Assembly (NCBI GenBank): GCA_034431935.1
Contig: DAOUCU010000013.1
Location: 1 to 13,762, forward strand
Direction: 5' to 3'
Length of the DNA stretch: 13,762 nt
DNA from: JBFMDU01 sp034431935
GTDB taxonomy: Bacteria > Chloroflexota > Dehalococcoidia > GIF9 > JBFMDU01
A program made the position numbers and the translations under genes. Of this stretch, positions 5,998 to 12,703 are shown one piece after another. The notes beneath the pieces were generated by a model. That model did no database searches and was not told where the DNA came from. It saw only the letters and a list, made by a program, of their open reading frames with translations. The stretch's first letter is position 1. Every line of letters starts with the position of its first letter.

Positions 5998-6011
5998 CCT
6001 CGGAGACGTTT

Positions 6012-6037
6012 TTCGGCCTGTTCGGAGCCGACTTTGC
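6012..6037 (+). repeat. Right arm of 26-bp inverted repeat flanking hsp20
   Basis: Begins TTCGGCCTG and ends CCGACTTTGC, the inverted partner of 5454-5479, placed 15 bases after the hsp20 stop and 54 bases before dnaJ. No target-site duplication is evident outside the arms. Confidence 0.85.
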
Positions 6038-6091
6038 CGGCAAGGAAGACAGAGCACCTAGAACAGCTGACCGTTTCTGGAGGACATAACA

Positions 6092-7222
6092 TTGAGCGCC
6101 ACCGGTACTAAGCGTGACTATTACGAGGTACTCGGCATTGGCCGCAATGCCGATGACAGTGCTATCAAGAAAGCCTACCGCACTCTTGCCATGAAGTATC
6201 ACCCGGACAGAAATCCCGGCGACGCACAGGCGGTGCAGCGCATGAAAGAGCTAAACGAGGCTTACGCCGTCCTCAGTGACCCGCAAAAGCGGCGCCTTTA
6301 CGACCAGTACGGGCATGCTGGCCTCGAAGGTTACTCCCAGGAGGACATCATCCGCAATGTCGATTTCTCCAGCCTCTTTCACGAGTTTGGGCTCAGGGAT
6401 TTGTTTGGCTTTGGCGACAGCATATTTGGCTCTTTCTTCGATAGAGCAGGAACAGCCAGAGCCGAATCAGGGAAAGGTGCTGACCTGAGATATGATCTGA
6501 GTGTAACACTTGAAGAGGTGGCATCAGGTGTGGAGAAGGTAGTAAACATACCGCTAACTGAGCAATGCCCCGGTTGTAATGGTATCGGTGCTCAGCCCGG
6601 AGGTCTTTCCCGGTGCAGCGACTGTGGAGGCACCGGCCAGATTGTTCGGCAGAAGCGCTCCGGCTATACCCTGATACACCAGATTACGGTGTGTGCCAAG
6701 TGCAGCGGCAGAAAACATGTCATCGAAAAGCCCTGCCCGCAGTGTCAGGGCAAGGGTATCATCCAGCAGACTAAAGACGTGCGCGTAAGAATACCGGCAG
6801 GGGCAGATACCGGATATGTCATTAAGGTCCCGGGCGAGGGTGAGAGGGGAAAATACCGACCGGGGGATCTTTATGTTGTCCTTAATGTGAAAAAACACCC
6901 CGTTTTTGAGAGGCGCGGTGACGATATTTTCCTCCAGCAAGATATAACGCTGACGACAGCGGCCCTGGGAGGGAAGATCAAGGTGCCGGGCATACACGAA
7001 CCACTGGAACTCGAAATACCGGAGGGAACCCAGACAGGTTCGGTATTCCGGATACCACATGAAGGTATTCCCCATCTTGATCGGCATGGCAGAGGAGATG
7101 AATATGTCATGGTCAGGGTGCTAACGCCAACGAACCTGTCTCCCAGGGAGAAGGAGTTGCTCAAGGAACTTGAAAGGCTCCAGCAGCAGGCAAAGGATGA
7201 AGACAGGGCGGCTGACGGGTAA
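6092..7222 (+). CDS. dnaJ: Chaperone protein DnaJ (type I Hsp40)
   Basis: 376-aa co-chaperone that recruits substrates to DnaK and stimulates its ATPase. The J-domain covers residues 8-73 with the HPD motif at 37-39. A short Gly/Phe region (FGFGDSIFGSFF) follows. The zinc-binding domain has four C-x2-C pairs at 159/162, 175/178, 201/204 and 215/218; three keep the CxxCxGxG form, the third reads CAKCSGRK and lacks the last glycine. The C-terminal substrate-binding domains then run to the end. The start is TTG (6092) with GGAGG eight bases ahead, an uncommon start codon that may lower expression compared with its neighbours. No dnaK or grpE is in the window, so it must work with a DnaK encoded elsewhere. 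Confidence 0.96.
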   Translation: MSATGTKRDYYEVLGIGRNADDSAIKKAYRTLAMKYHPDRNPGDAQAVQRMKELNEAYAVLSDPQKRRLYDQYGHAGLEGYSQEDIIRNVDFSSLFHEFGLRDLFGFGDSIFGSFFDRAGTARAESGKGADLRYDLSVTLEEVASGVEKVVNIPLTEQCPGCNGIGAQPGGLSRCSDCGGTGQIVRQKRSGYTLIHQITVCAKCSGRKHVIEKPCPQCQGKGIIQQTKDVRVRIPAGADTGYVIKVPGEGERGKYRPGDLYVVLNVKKHPVFERRGDDIFLQQDITLTTAALGGKIKVPGIHEPLELEIPEGTQTGSVFRIPHEGIPHLDRHGRGDEYVMVRVLTPTNLSPREKELLKELERLQQQAKDEDRAADG

Positions 7223-7259
7223 AAGAAACTGCAAAAACGGGGTATAAGGAGGCAAATCT

Positions 7260-7712
7260 ATGATGATTCAGTTTCGCCAGGATTGGATAAATGATGTGAA
7301 TATGATGCGTCAAGAGATGGGGCGATTGCTTGACCATCTTGCCGGCGTCAAGCCGCCAATGGTCAGGTTCTTACCCACCATTTGGGAGCCGGCTATTGAC
7401 CTCTACGAGACCGATGATGAGCTTGTGGTGACGGTGGAAGTGGCAGGCGTCAGAGAGTCCGACTTCCAGATGACGGTTGACCGAAACATATTCACTATTC
7501 GCGGGGACCGCCAGAAGATTCTAAGAGGTAGCAAGACAGGGGTCTACCACCAGATGGAGATCTCAAGCGGCCCATTTGAGCGGAGCATCGTTCTACCCGA
7601 GGCAGTCGATGCTGAAAACGCCAGGGCAACCTACGAAAATGGCCTAGTTGAAGTTGTCCTGCCCAAGGTTAAGAAGGAGCGGACCGTCAGGGTGGACATA
7701 AAGGTTAAATGA
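7260..7712 (+). CDS. Divergent small heat-shock protein, Hsp20 family
   Basis: 150-aa third Hsp20 of the window. AAGGAGG precedes the tandem ATGATG start. The alpha-crystallin domain spans about residues 43-148: AIDLYETDDELVVTVEVAGV, SDFQMTVDRNIFTIRGDR, FERSIVLPEAVD, and YENGLVEVVLPK. The N-terminus (FRQDWINDVNMMRQEM) and the C-terminus (TVRVDIKVK) differ clearly from the other two Hsp20s, which resemble each other, so this is an older or differently specialised paralogue. It sits 37 bases after dnaJ and 28 bases before lon, clearly within the operon. Different Hsp20s can form hetero-oligomers or serve different clients; which applies here is unknown. Confidence 0.94.
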   Translation: MMIQFRQDWINDVNMMRQEMGRLLDHLAGVKPPMVRFLPTIWEPAIDLYETDDELVVTVEVAGVRESDFQMTVDRNIFTIRGDRQKILRGSKTGVYHQMEISSGPFERSIVLPEAVDAENARATYENGLVEVVLPKVKKERTVRVDIKVK

Positions 7713-7740
7713 CCCGACGACCGGGTTAAAGGAGGCAGGT

Positions 7741-10107
7741 ATGAAAGTGGAACAACGGGCCGAGCAGAAGATTGGCGAGGCACCCATTCCCGAGATAATT
7801 CCCGTAATTCCCAGCACCGATATCATTTACCCCTCCATGGTCGTCCCGATGGCTGTCACAGAAGAGAAAACGATAAAGTTGATAGACGAGGCGGCTACCG
7901 GCGACAAGATTGTGGGGCTCTTTGCCCAGCAGCCGGGCGTGGAACAGGCACCACCGGAGAACCTGTATAAAGTCGGCACCGCTGCCAGCATACTGAAAAT
8001 GTTCAAGATGCCGGACGGATCAGTGCGCGCTTTCATCCAGGGTATCTGCCGCATAGGCATTATTAGTTTTTCACAGACCGAGCCTTATCTCAAGGCAAGG
8101 GTCGGTCGCATTGTGGAGAGAGTCGAGAAGACCCCCGAGCTTGAAGCCCTGCGACAGAACATCCTTACCTCGTTTCAGAAGATAGTCGGTTCGGCGCCGA
8201 ATCTTCCCAACGAGCTGGCTATCGCCGCTATGAACATGCCCGAGCCGGGCACTCTGGCAGACTTTGTAGCGGCGCACATCAACCTCAGCCTCCAGGAACA
8301 ACAGGAGATTCTCGAGACGGAGGATGTCAAGAAGCGCATGGAAAAGCTAATGACCTTTGTTAGTCGCGAGATGGAAATCCTGGAGTTACGGGGCAAAATA
8401 CAGTCGCAGGCACAGTCGGTAATGGAAAAGGCCCAGAGAGAGTTCTACCTCAGGGAGCAGTTAAAGGCCATCCAGAAAGAGCTCGGTGAGTCCGATGAGC
8501 GCACTGTGGAAATCAATGAGCTTAAGAAGAAAATAGACGAGGCCAACGTCCCTTCTGAAGCCAGAAAGGAGGCGGAGCGGGAGCTTGACCGCCTCTCCAA
8601 GATGCCACCTCAGGCTGCTGAATACACTACGGCGCGCACGTACCTTGACTGGGTAATATCGCTGCCCTGGGCAAAGAGCACCAAGGACAATCTCGATGTT
8701 GAGCGTGCACGGCAGATTCTGGATGAAGATCATTATGACCTGGAGAAGGTGAAGGAGAGGATTCTCGATTATCTCGCCGTGCGCAAGCTGAAGCAGGACA
8801 TGAAAGGTCCGATTCTGTGCTTTGTCGGTCCTCCGGGCACCGGCAAGACATCAATGGGAAGATCCATCGCACGCGCCCTGGGGCGACAATTCGTCCGCAT
8901 CTCGCTGGGCGGCATCAGGGACGAGGCCGAAATACGCGGTCACCGGCGCACCTATGTGGGGGCGCTACCGGGGAGGATAATCCAGGGCATGCGTCGCGCC
9001 GGCTCCAATAACCCCGTCTTTATGCTGGACGAAATAGACAAGATAGGGGCTGATTTCCGCGGCGACCCCTCGGCGGCACTGCTGGAGGTGCTTGACCCGG
9101 AGCAAAACTACGCCTTCAGCGACCACTACCTTGAGGTACCTTTTGACCTCTCCAAGGTAATGTTTATCACCACCGCCAATTTGACTGACCCCATCCCACC
9201 GGCGCTGCAGGACAGGATGGAGGTACTGGAGCTACCTGGCTATACCGAGATTGAAAAGCTCCAAATCGCACGAAGGTTCCTCATCCCCAAACAACTTAAA
9301 GAGCATGGGCTCACTTCAGAAATGCTGGATATCCCGGACGACACCATCCTGACCATAATTAGAAACTATACCAGGGAAGCTGGCTTGAGGAACCTGGAGC
9401 GCGAGATTAGCACCATCTGCCGGAAGATAGCCCGGCAGGTAGCTCAGGGCGTTCAACAAAAGTTCAACGTCGCGGCCGACGGACTGAAAGAGTTCTTAGG
9501 GCCACAGAAGTTCCGCTATGAGCTGGCTGAGGAGGCGGAGGAGATAGGCGTTGCCACCGGACTTGCCTGGACTCAGGCAGGCGGAGATATTCTATTTGTA
9601 GAAGCCACCCTGATGCCGGGCAAAGGGAATCTCACTCTGACGGGACAGCTTGGCGAGGTGATGCAGGAATCGGCGCGAGCAGCCCTCACCTATGCTCGTT
9701 CAAAAGCTGGCACGCTCGGCATTGATGAGAAGTTCTACGCCAAGAATGACGTCCACATACATGTTCCCGCTGGGGCCATCCCTAAAGATGGACCTTCGGC
9801 CGGCGTTACCATGGCGATCGCCCTGATTTCGGCGCTGACAAAAAAGTCGGTCCCGAAAGAAATCGGCATGACCGGCGAAATAACGCTCAGGGGCAAGATA
9901 TTACCCGTCGGTGGGATTAAAGAAAAGGTTCTGGCGGCGCATCGTGCTGGCATCAAGAAGATAGTCCTTCCGGCTGATAACGAAAAGGACCTCGAAGAAG
10001 TGCCGCAGCATGTGAGAAATGAACTAAACGTAGTCTTTGTCAAAAACATTGATGATGTTCTGAAAGAAGTTCTGGGTCTGGTCCCGTTTGCAACAATCAA
10101 AACTTAA
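7741..10107 (+). CDS. lon: ATP-dependent Lon protease (LonA)
   Basis: 788-aa AAA+ serine protease that degrades damaged and some regulatory proteins in the cytoplasm. The LON substrate-binding domain covers about residues 15-205, followed by a helical/coiled segment to about 310. The AAA module has Walker A GPPGTGKT (363-370) and Walker B MLDEID. The C-terminal protease domain has the catalytic serine S686 in DGPSAG and lysine K729 in GGIKEK, with the same 43-residue spacing as in E. coli Lon. No membrane segment is present, so it is LonA and not LonB. AGGAGG precedes the ATG by five bases. It is the last gene of the operon, completing a refold-or-degrade set behind HspR control. Confidence 0.98.
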   Translation: MKVEQRAEQKIGEAPIPEIIPVIPSTDIIYPSMVVPMAVTEEKTIKLIDEAATGDKIVGLFAQQPGVEQAPPENLYKVGTAASILKMFKMPDGSVRAFIQGICRIGIISFSQTEPYLKARVGRIVERVEKTPELEALRQNILTSFQKIVGSAPNLPNELAIAAMNMPEPGTLADFVAAHINLSLQEQQEILETEDVKKRMEKLMTFVSREMEILELRGKIQSQAQSVMEKAQREFYLREQLKAIQKELGESDERTVEINELKKKIDEANVPSEARKEAERELDRLSKMPPQAAEYTTARTYLDWVISLPWAKSTKDNLDVERARQILDEDHYDLEKVKERILDYLAVRKLKQDMKGPILCFVGPPGTGKTSMGRSIARALGRQFVRISLGGIRDEAEIRGHRRTYVGALPGRIIQGMRRAGSNNPVFMLDEIDKIGADFRGDPSAALLEVLDPEQNYAFSDHYLEVPFDLSKVMFITTANLTDPIPPALQDRMEVLELPGYTEIEKLQIARRFLIPKQLKEHGLTSEMLDIPDDTILTIIRNYTREAGLRNLEREISTICRKIARQVAQGVQQKFNVAADGLKEFLGPQKFRYELAEEAEEIGVATGLAWTQAGGDILFVEATLMPGKGNLTLTGQLGEVMQESARAALTYARSKAGTLGIDEKFYAKNDVHIHVPAGAIPKDGPSAGVTMAIALISALTKKSVPKEIGMTGEITLRGKILPVGGIKEKVLAAHRAGIKKIVLPADNEKDLEEVPQHVRNELNVVFVKNIDDVLKEVLGLVPFATIKT

Positions 10108-10191
10108 TAAGAAGCTACCCAGGGTACCACTCTGACACCGGGCCAACAGTCCTGCCGGTAATCTCGCAAGCACACTCAGCCTAACATCGTC

Positions 10192-10197
10192 TATAAT
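10192..10197 (+). promoter_or_regulatory. Possible -10 box upstream of cysM
   Basis: TATAAT in the 150-base gap between lon and cysM. No good -35 box lies 16-18 bases upstream, so it is weak evidence for an independent cysM promoter. I found no terminator with a T-run after lon, so read-through is possible too. Confidence 0.3.
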
Positions 10198-10257
10198 GTC
10201 ACTCCGTAATCCAGCCGACAGATCATTAACAGACCCGAGGGAAGTGAAATTTCTACC

Positions 10258-11166
10258 ATGACCATATCACACGCCATAGGCAACACCCCGCTGGTCGAAC
10301 TGGTCAATCTGAACCGGAACCCGCGGGTGAGAGTCTTTGGAAAACTGGAGGGGAACAATCCGGGAGGTTCGGTCAAGGATCGCCCCGCTTACTACATGAT
10401 TAAGAAAGCCGAAGAGGCGGGAGTTCTCACCGCTAAGAAGACCATTATCGAACCGACATCAGGAAACATGGGCATAGCCCTGGCCATGATCGGTGCCTCC
10501 AAGGGCTATCGCGTGAGACTCTTCATGCCGGAGTGCGTCAGTGCAGAGCGGAAACTTATCATCGCCGCTTTTGGCGCCGAAGTCATCCTGACCCCGGCCA
10601 AAGAGGGCACCGACGGTGCGATAAGGGCCGCTCACCAGGCACTCAGAGAGGAACCGGACAGGTACTACATGCCAAATCAGTTCGAAAATGAGAGCAATGT
10701 CCTGGCCCACTATGAAACCACAGGCCCGGAGATATTCACACAGACACAGGGAGAAATCGATGTTTTCGTCGCCGGTATGGGGACGACGGGGACACTTATG
10801 GGAGCCGGCCGTTACTTAAAGGAGGTAAAACCGGCCGTCAGAATTGTCGGCGTTGAGCCGGTAGAGGGGCATACGATACAGGGGCTCAAGAACATGACCG
10901 AGTCGATTGTTCCCCGAATATATCACCCCGACCGGCTGGATGACAAAATCATGGTAAATGATGATGAGGCCTTTGAAACCGCCCGGCTATTATCAACAGT
11001 GGAGGGGCTTTTCGTCGGTATGTCAAGCGGTGCCGCAGTAGCCGGCGCACTGCGGATAGCCAGAGGCATGGACCACGGTACGGTTGTCGCCATACTACCC
11101 GACCGGGGAGACCGGTACCTGAGCACCACCCTCTTCAGGTCGGTATGTGCGAGGTGTCCTCCCTAA
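10258..11166 (+). CDS. cysM: Cysteine synthase B (O-acetylserine sulfhydrylase), CysM-type
   Basis: 302-aa PLP-dependent enzyme of cysteine biosynthesis, joining O-acetylserine (or a phosphoserine-type substrate in some relatives) with sulfide, thiosulfate or a sulfur-carrier protein. IGNTPLVEL opens the protein; the PLP Schiff-base lysine is K40 in GGSVKDRP; PTSGNMG (66-72) is the substrate loop; GTTGTLMG near 174-181 binds the PLP phosphate; SSGAAVAGALR and ILPDRGDRYLST close the fold. KLEGNNPGGSVKDR and DRGDRYLST favour CysM over CysK. Length is normal for CysM. The ribosome binding site is weak (GAGGGAA 14 bases upstream). It converges on the flavodoxin-family gene with only ten bases between stops. 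Confidence 0.9.
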   Translation: MTISHAIGNTPLVELVNLNRNPRVRVFGKLEGNNPGGSVKDRPAYYMIKKAEEAGVLTAKKTIIEPTSGNMGIALAMIGASKGYRVRLFMPECVSAERKLIIAAFGAEVILTPAKEGTDGAIRAAHQALREEPDRYYMPNQFENESNVLAHYETTGPEIFTQTQGEIDVFVAGMGTTGTLMGAGRYLKEVKPAVRIVGVEPVEGHTIQGLKNMTESIVPRIYHPDRLDDKIMVNDDEAFETARLLSTVEGLFVGMSSGAAVAGALRIARGMDHGTVVAILPDRGDRYLSTTLFRSVCARCPP

Positions 11167-11176
11167 GAACCACTTC

Positions 11177-11806
11177 TCAGGCCAGCCGCACGTCGAACTC
11201 GGGAAGACGGCTTTTAACAATCTCCAGCGCCCTGCTGGCCTCAGTACCCGGCAGAGTAACAACAATTCGAGCCGCCGCCTGCGGCTTCGCCTCACTTTTA
11301 TCTGTTGTCCCTGATAAAGGTGCAGGAACATAAAGGTCCACCATACTGGCCACATCAACGCCCACAAGGTCACGGCCGCGCGCATAACATTGAGCAATCA
11401 CATCATCGGTCGGTTTGCCCTTTGATACAACCGGCTCGAAAGCCTTCTTCAGGTTCATGCCGGCGCTGAGCCGCTCGATAGGCGGGAGATGACGGTACGG
11501 GTTTGCCGAAGCTGAAGAACAACAGAAATACGGCCGCGGCTTCATTTCCCCGGCTTTGGTTTTTTTACTGAGTCGCATATGCTCCCGGTCGAACCATTCC
11601 TTAAGACGGCCGTGCATGTACCCGTAATAGTTGCCGCTTCCCCAGATAAGTGCGTCGCATTGTTCGACATCCGCACCGGTAGCTTCACCCGCTTCTTTAA
11701 TAGTGACCTCTGCGCCGGCAGACTTTGCCCCTTCTGCGGCAGCGCGGACCATCTTCTCCGTGCTCCCGCTCTGCGAAACGTAAATAACAAGGACTTTCCC
11801 GTTCAT
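11177..11806 (-). CDS. Flavodoxin-family protein with C-terminal extension
   Basis: 209 aa. The N-terminus VLVIYVSQSGSTEKM is a beta-strand followed by the FMN phosphate-binding loop (SQSGST, 11-16); ALIWGSGNYYGYMHGRLKEW (about 53-72) is the second FMN-contacting region of flavodoxin/NAD(P)H quinone-reductase folds. A flavodoxin-like core usually ends by about residue 150; the final 50 residues (starting near the PAPLSG segment) look like an appended alpha/beta element with unclear role. ATG 11806 has AAGGAG ten bases upstream, a TATAAT (11841-11836) and an 8-bp palindrome farther up. Likely a cytoplasmic electron carrier or FMN-dependent reductase; the substrate cannot be inferred. Confidence 0.8.
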   Translation of the reverse strand: MNGKVLVIYVSQSGSTEKMVRAAAEGAKSAGAEVTIKEAGEATGADVEQCDALIWGSGNYYGYMHGRLKEWFDREHMRLSKKTKAGEMKPRPYFCCSSASANPYRHLPPIERLSAGMNLKKAFEPVVSKGKPTDDVIAQCYARGRDLVGVDVASMVDLYVPAPLSGTTDKSEAKPQAAARIVVTLPGTEASRALEIVKSRLPEFDVRLA

Positions 11807-11835
11807 TGTCTTGAAGCTCCTTTACGCGATACCTA

Positions 11836-11841
11836 ATTATA
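11836..11841 (-). promoter_or_regulatory. Possible -10 box of the flavodoxin-family gene
   Basis: Minus-strand TATAAT, 30 bases before the ATG at 11806. The -35 position expected at 17-base spacing (11864-11859) falls inside the palindrome at 11858-11882 and does not resemble TTGACA, which would fit a promoter needing an activator or one blocked by a repressor. Confidence 0.4.
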
Positions 11842-11857
11842 ACCCCCGGCTCCAAGC

Positions 11858-11882
11858 GAGACTGTTCAATACTCACAGTCTC
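11858..11882. promoter_or_regulatory. Perfect palindrome, candidate operator
   Basis: GAGACTGT (11858-11865) and ACAGTCTC (11875-11882) are exact inverted repeats with a 9-base spacer. Size and geometry are those of a dimeric repressor site, and it overlaps the expected -35 region of the flavodoxin-family gene. It is not followed by a T-run, so it is unlikely to be a terminator. The regulator is unknown. Confidence 0.5.
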
Positions 11883-11911
11883 AGGTTATTTCGCTCCTTG
11901 CCGCAGGCGCA

Positions 11912-12388
11912 GTGATTGCCACAACCTCCATGCTCATGTACGAAGCAACCCGATCACCACAACACCTGAACCATCGCGACATGGACATCACCGTGACCAG
12001 CACGTCGGAAGCGATGCCGGCTAGACCCTCACGGCCTTCGCTGGCGTACGAAGTTATACGCCCCTTGGTTGTGCGAATTGTCGCGTCCGCGATGAAATCG
12101 GCCGAGGGTGAGGGAGTCGCCTCCGGCAGAGGAGTAGTGATTGACGAGAACGGCATCATCCTGACCGCTCTGCATGTGACAAGAGGCGCCACAAGCATAC
12201 GGGTCATCTTTAGCGATGGAAGCGAATCAGAAGCCTCAGTAATTGTGAGCCAGCCGGAAAACGACCTTGCCGCGCTACAGCCGAAGCTTCTACCCGACGA
12301 CCTGATTCCAGCCACCCTGACAGGCCCAGACACGCTCAATGTTGGAGATGAAGTAGCTCCGCGTGCGGCTGGACGAAGACACGCTTAA
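11912..12388 (+). pseudogene. Truncated HtrA/DegP-type trypsin-like serine protease
   Basis: The frame encodes a hydrophobic anchor (VISLLAAGAVIATTSMLMY, open in frame from 11843), a polar linker, and the first half of a trypsin-like fold: VIDENGIILTALHV with the catalytic His (H88 counting from GTG 11912) and QPENDLA with the catalytic Asp (D118). After LNVGDEV the family would continue to a G-N-P loop and the GNSGG serine; here the frame instead runs into unrelated residues and stops at 12386-12388. The serine half and PDZ domain are missing. GTG 11912 lies within the hydrophobic stretch and has no ribosome binding site, so the 5' end is probably missing as well. Inactive as it stands, unless the junction is an assembly error. 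Confidence 0.75.
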
Positions 12389-12590
12389 ACGCATGGCCGA
12401 GAAGACTGACGGGAGATACTATAGAGCGAGCAATGAGACCGATCTGAGCAAAATCTACGAGAACCTGGGGTCACAAATCGTCTTCAAGACGGAACAGACC
12501 GAACTCACCGCCTGGTTCACTGGATTTGCGGCACTTCTCCTGCTGGTCGCCGGCGTGCTTTCCCTGCTGTGGTTCAACCGCCTGCTGTAA
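12357..12590 (+). pseudogene. C-terminal fragment of a VWA/BatA-like membrane protein
   Basis: From about 12357 a different frame encodes LRVRLDEDTLKRMAEKTDGR, followed by YYRASNETDLSKIYENLGSQ, the usual end of von Willebrand factor A domains in BatA-type proteins, then a polar stretch and a single transmembrane helix (about FTGFAALLLLVAGVLSLLWF) close to the stop at 12588-12590. An in-frame TAG (12354-12356) sits immediately before the recognisable part, so the VWA domain proper, with its metal-binding MIDAS motif, is absent. GTG 12363 could start a 75-aa product, but no ribosome binding site is visible. It follows directly on the HtrA fragment, offset by one reading frame. Confidence 0.65.
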
Positions 12591-12703
12591 ATTATCCCTT
12601 TGTTCAATGATGCGCCGGAAGGTCAATGTGTCCAGGTAGTCCCAGACCATTATCCTGGCGGCTAACAAGAAGGCAGGGCCAACAGGCAACTAAATGGCGT
12701 AAG

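Noticed and set aside
5454..6037. Transposon or MITE ending in the 26-bp inverted repeats
   Set aside because: No target-site duplication flanks the arms, the left arm lies inside an intact gene end, and the enclosed gene is a normal operon member. Not excluded, but RNA-level pairing explains the G-U wobble better.
10108..10190. Terminator after lon
   Set aside because: Short inverted repeats occur (TACC/GGTA, ACCGG/CCGGT) but none is followed by a T-run, so no intrinsic terminator can be supported.
12471..12689. Minus-strand 72-codon frame with a WDYLDTLTFRR segment
   Set aside because: It begins at TTG without a ribosome binding site and most of it is the antisense of the VWA fragment. 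No family recognised; the first 30 residues might be a relic but cannot be supported.
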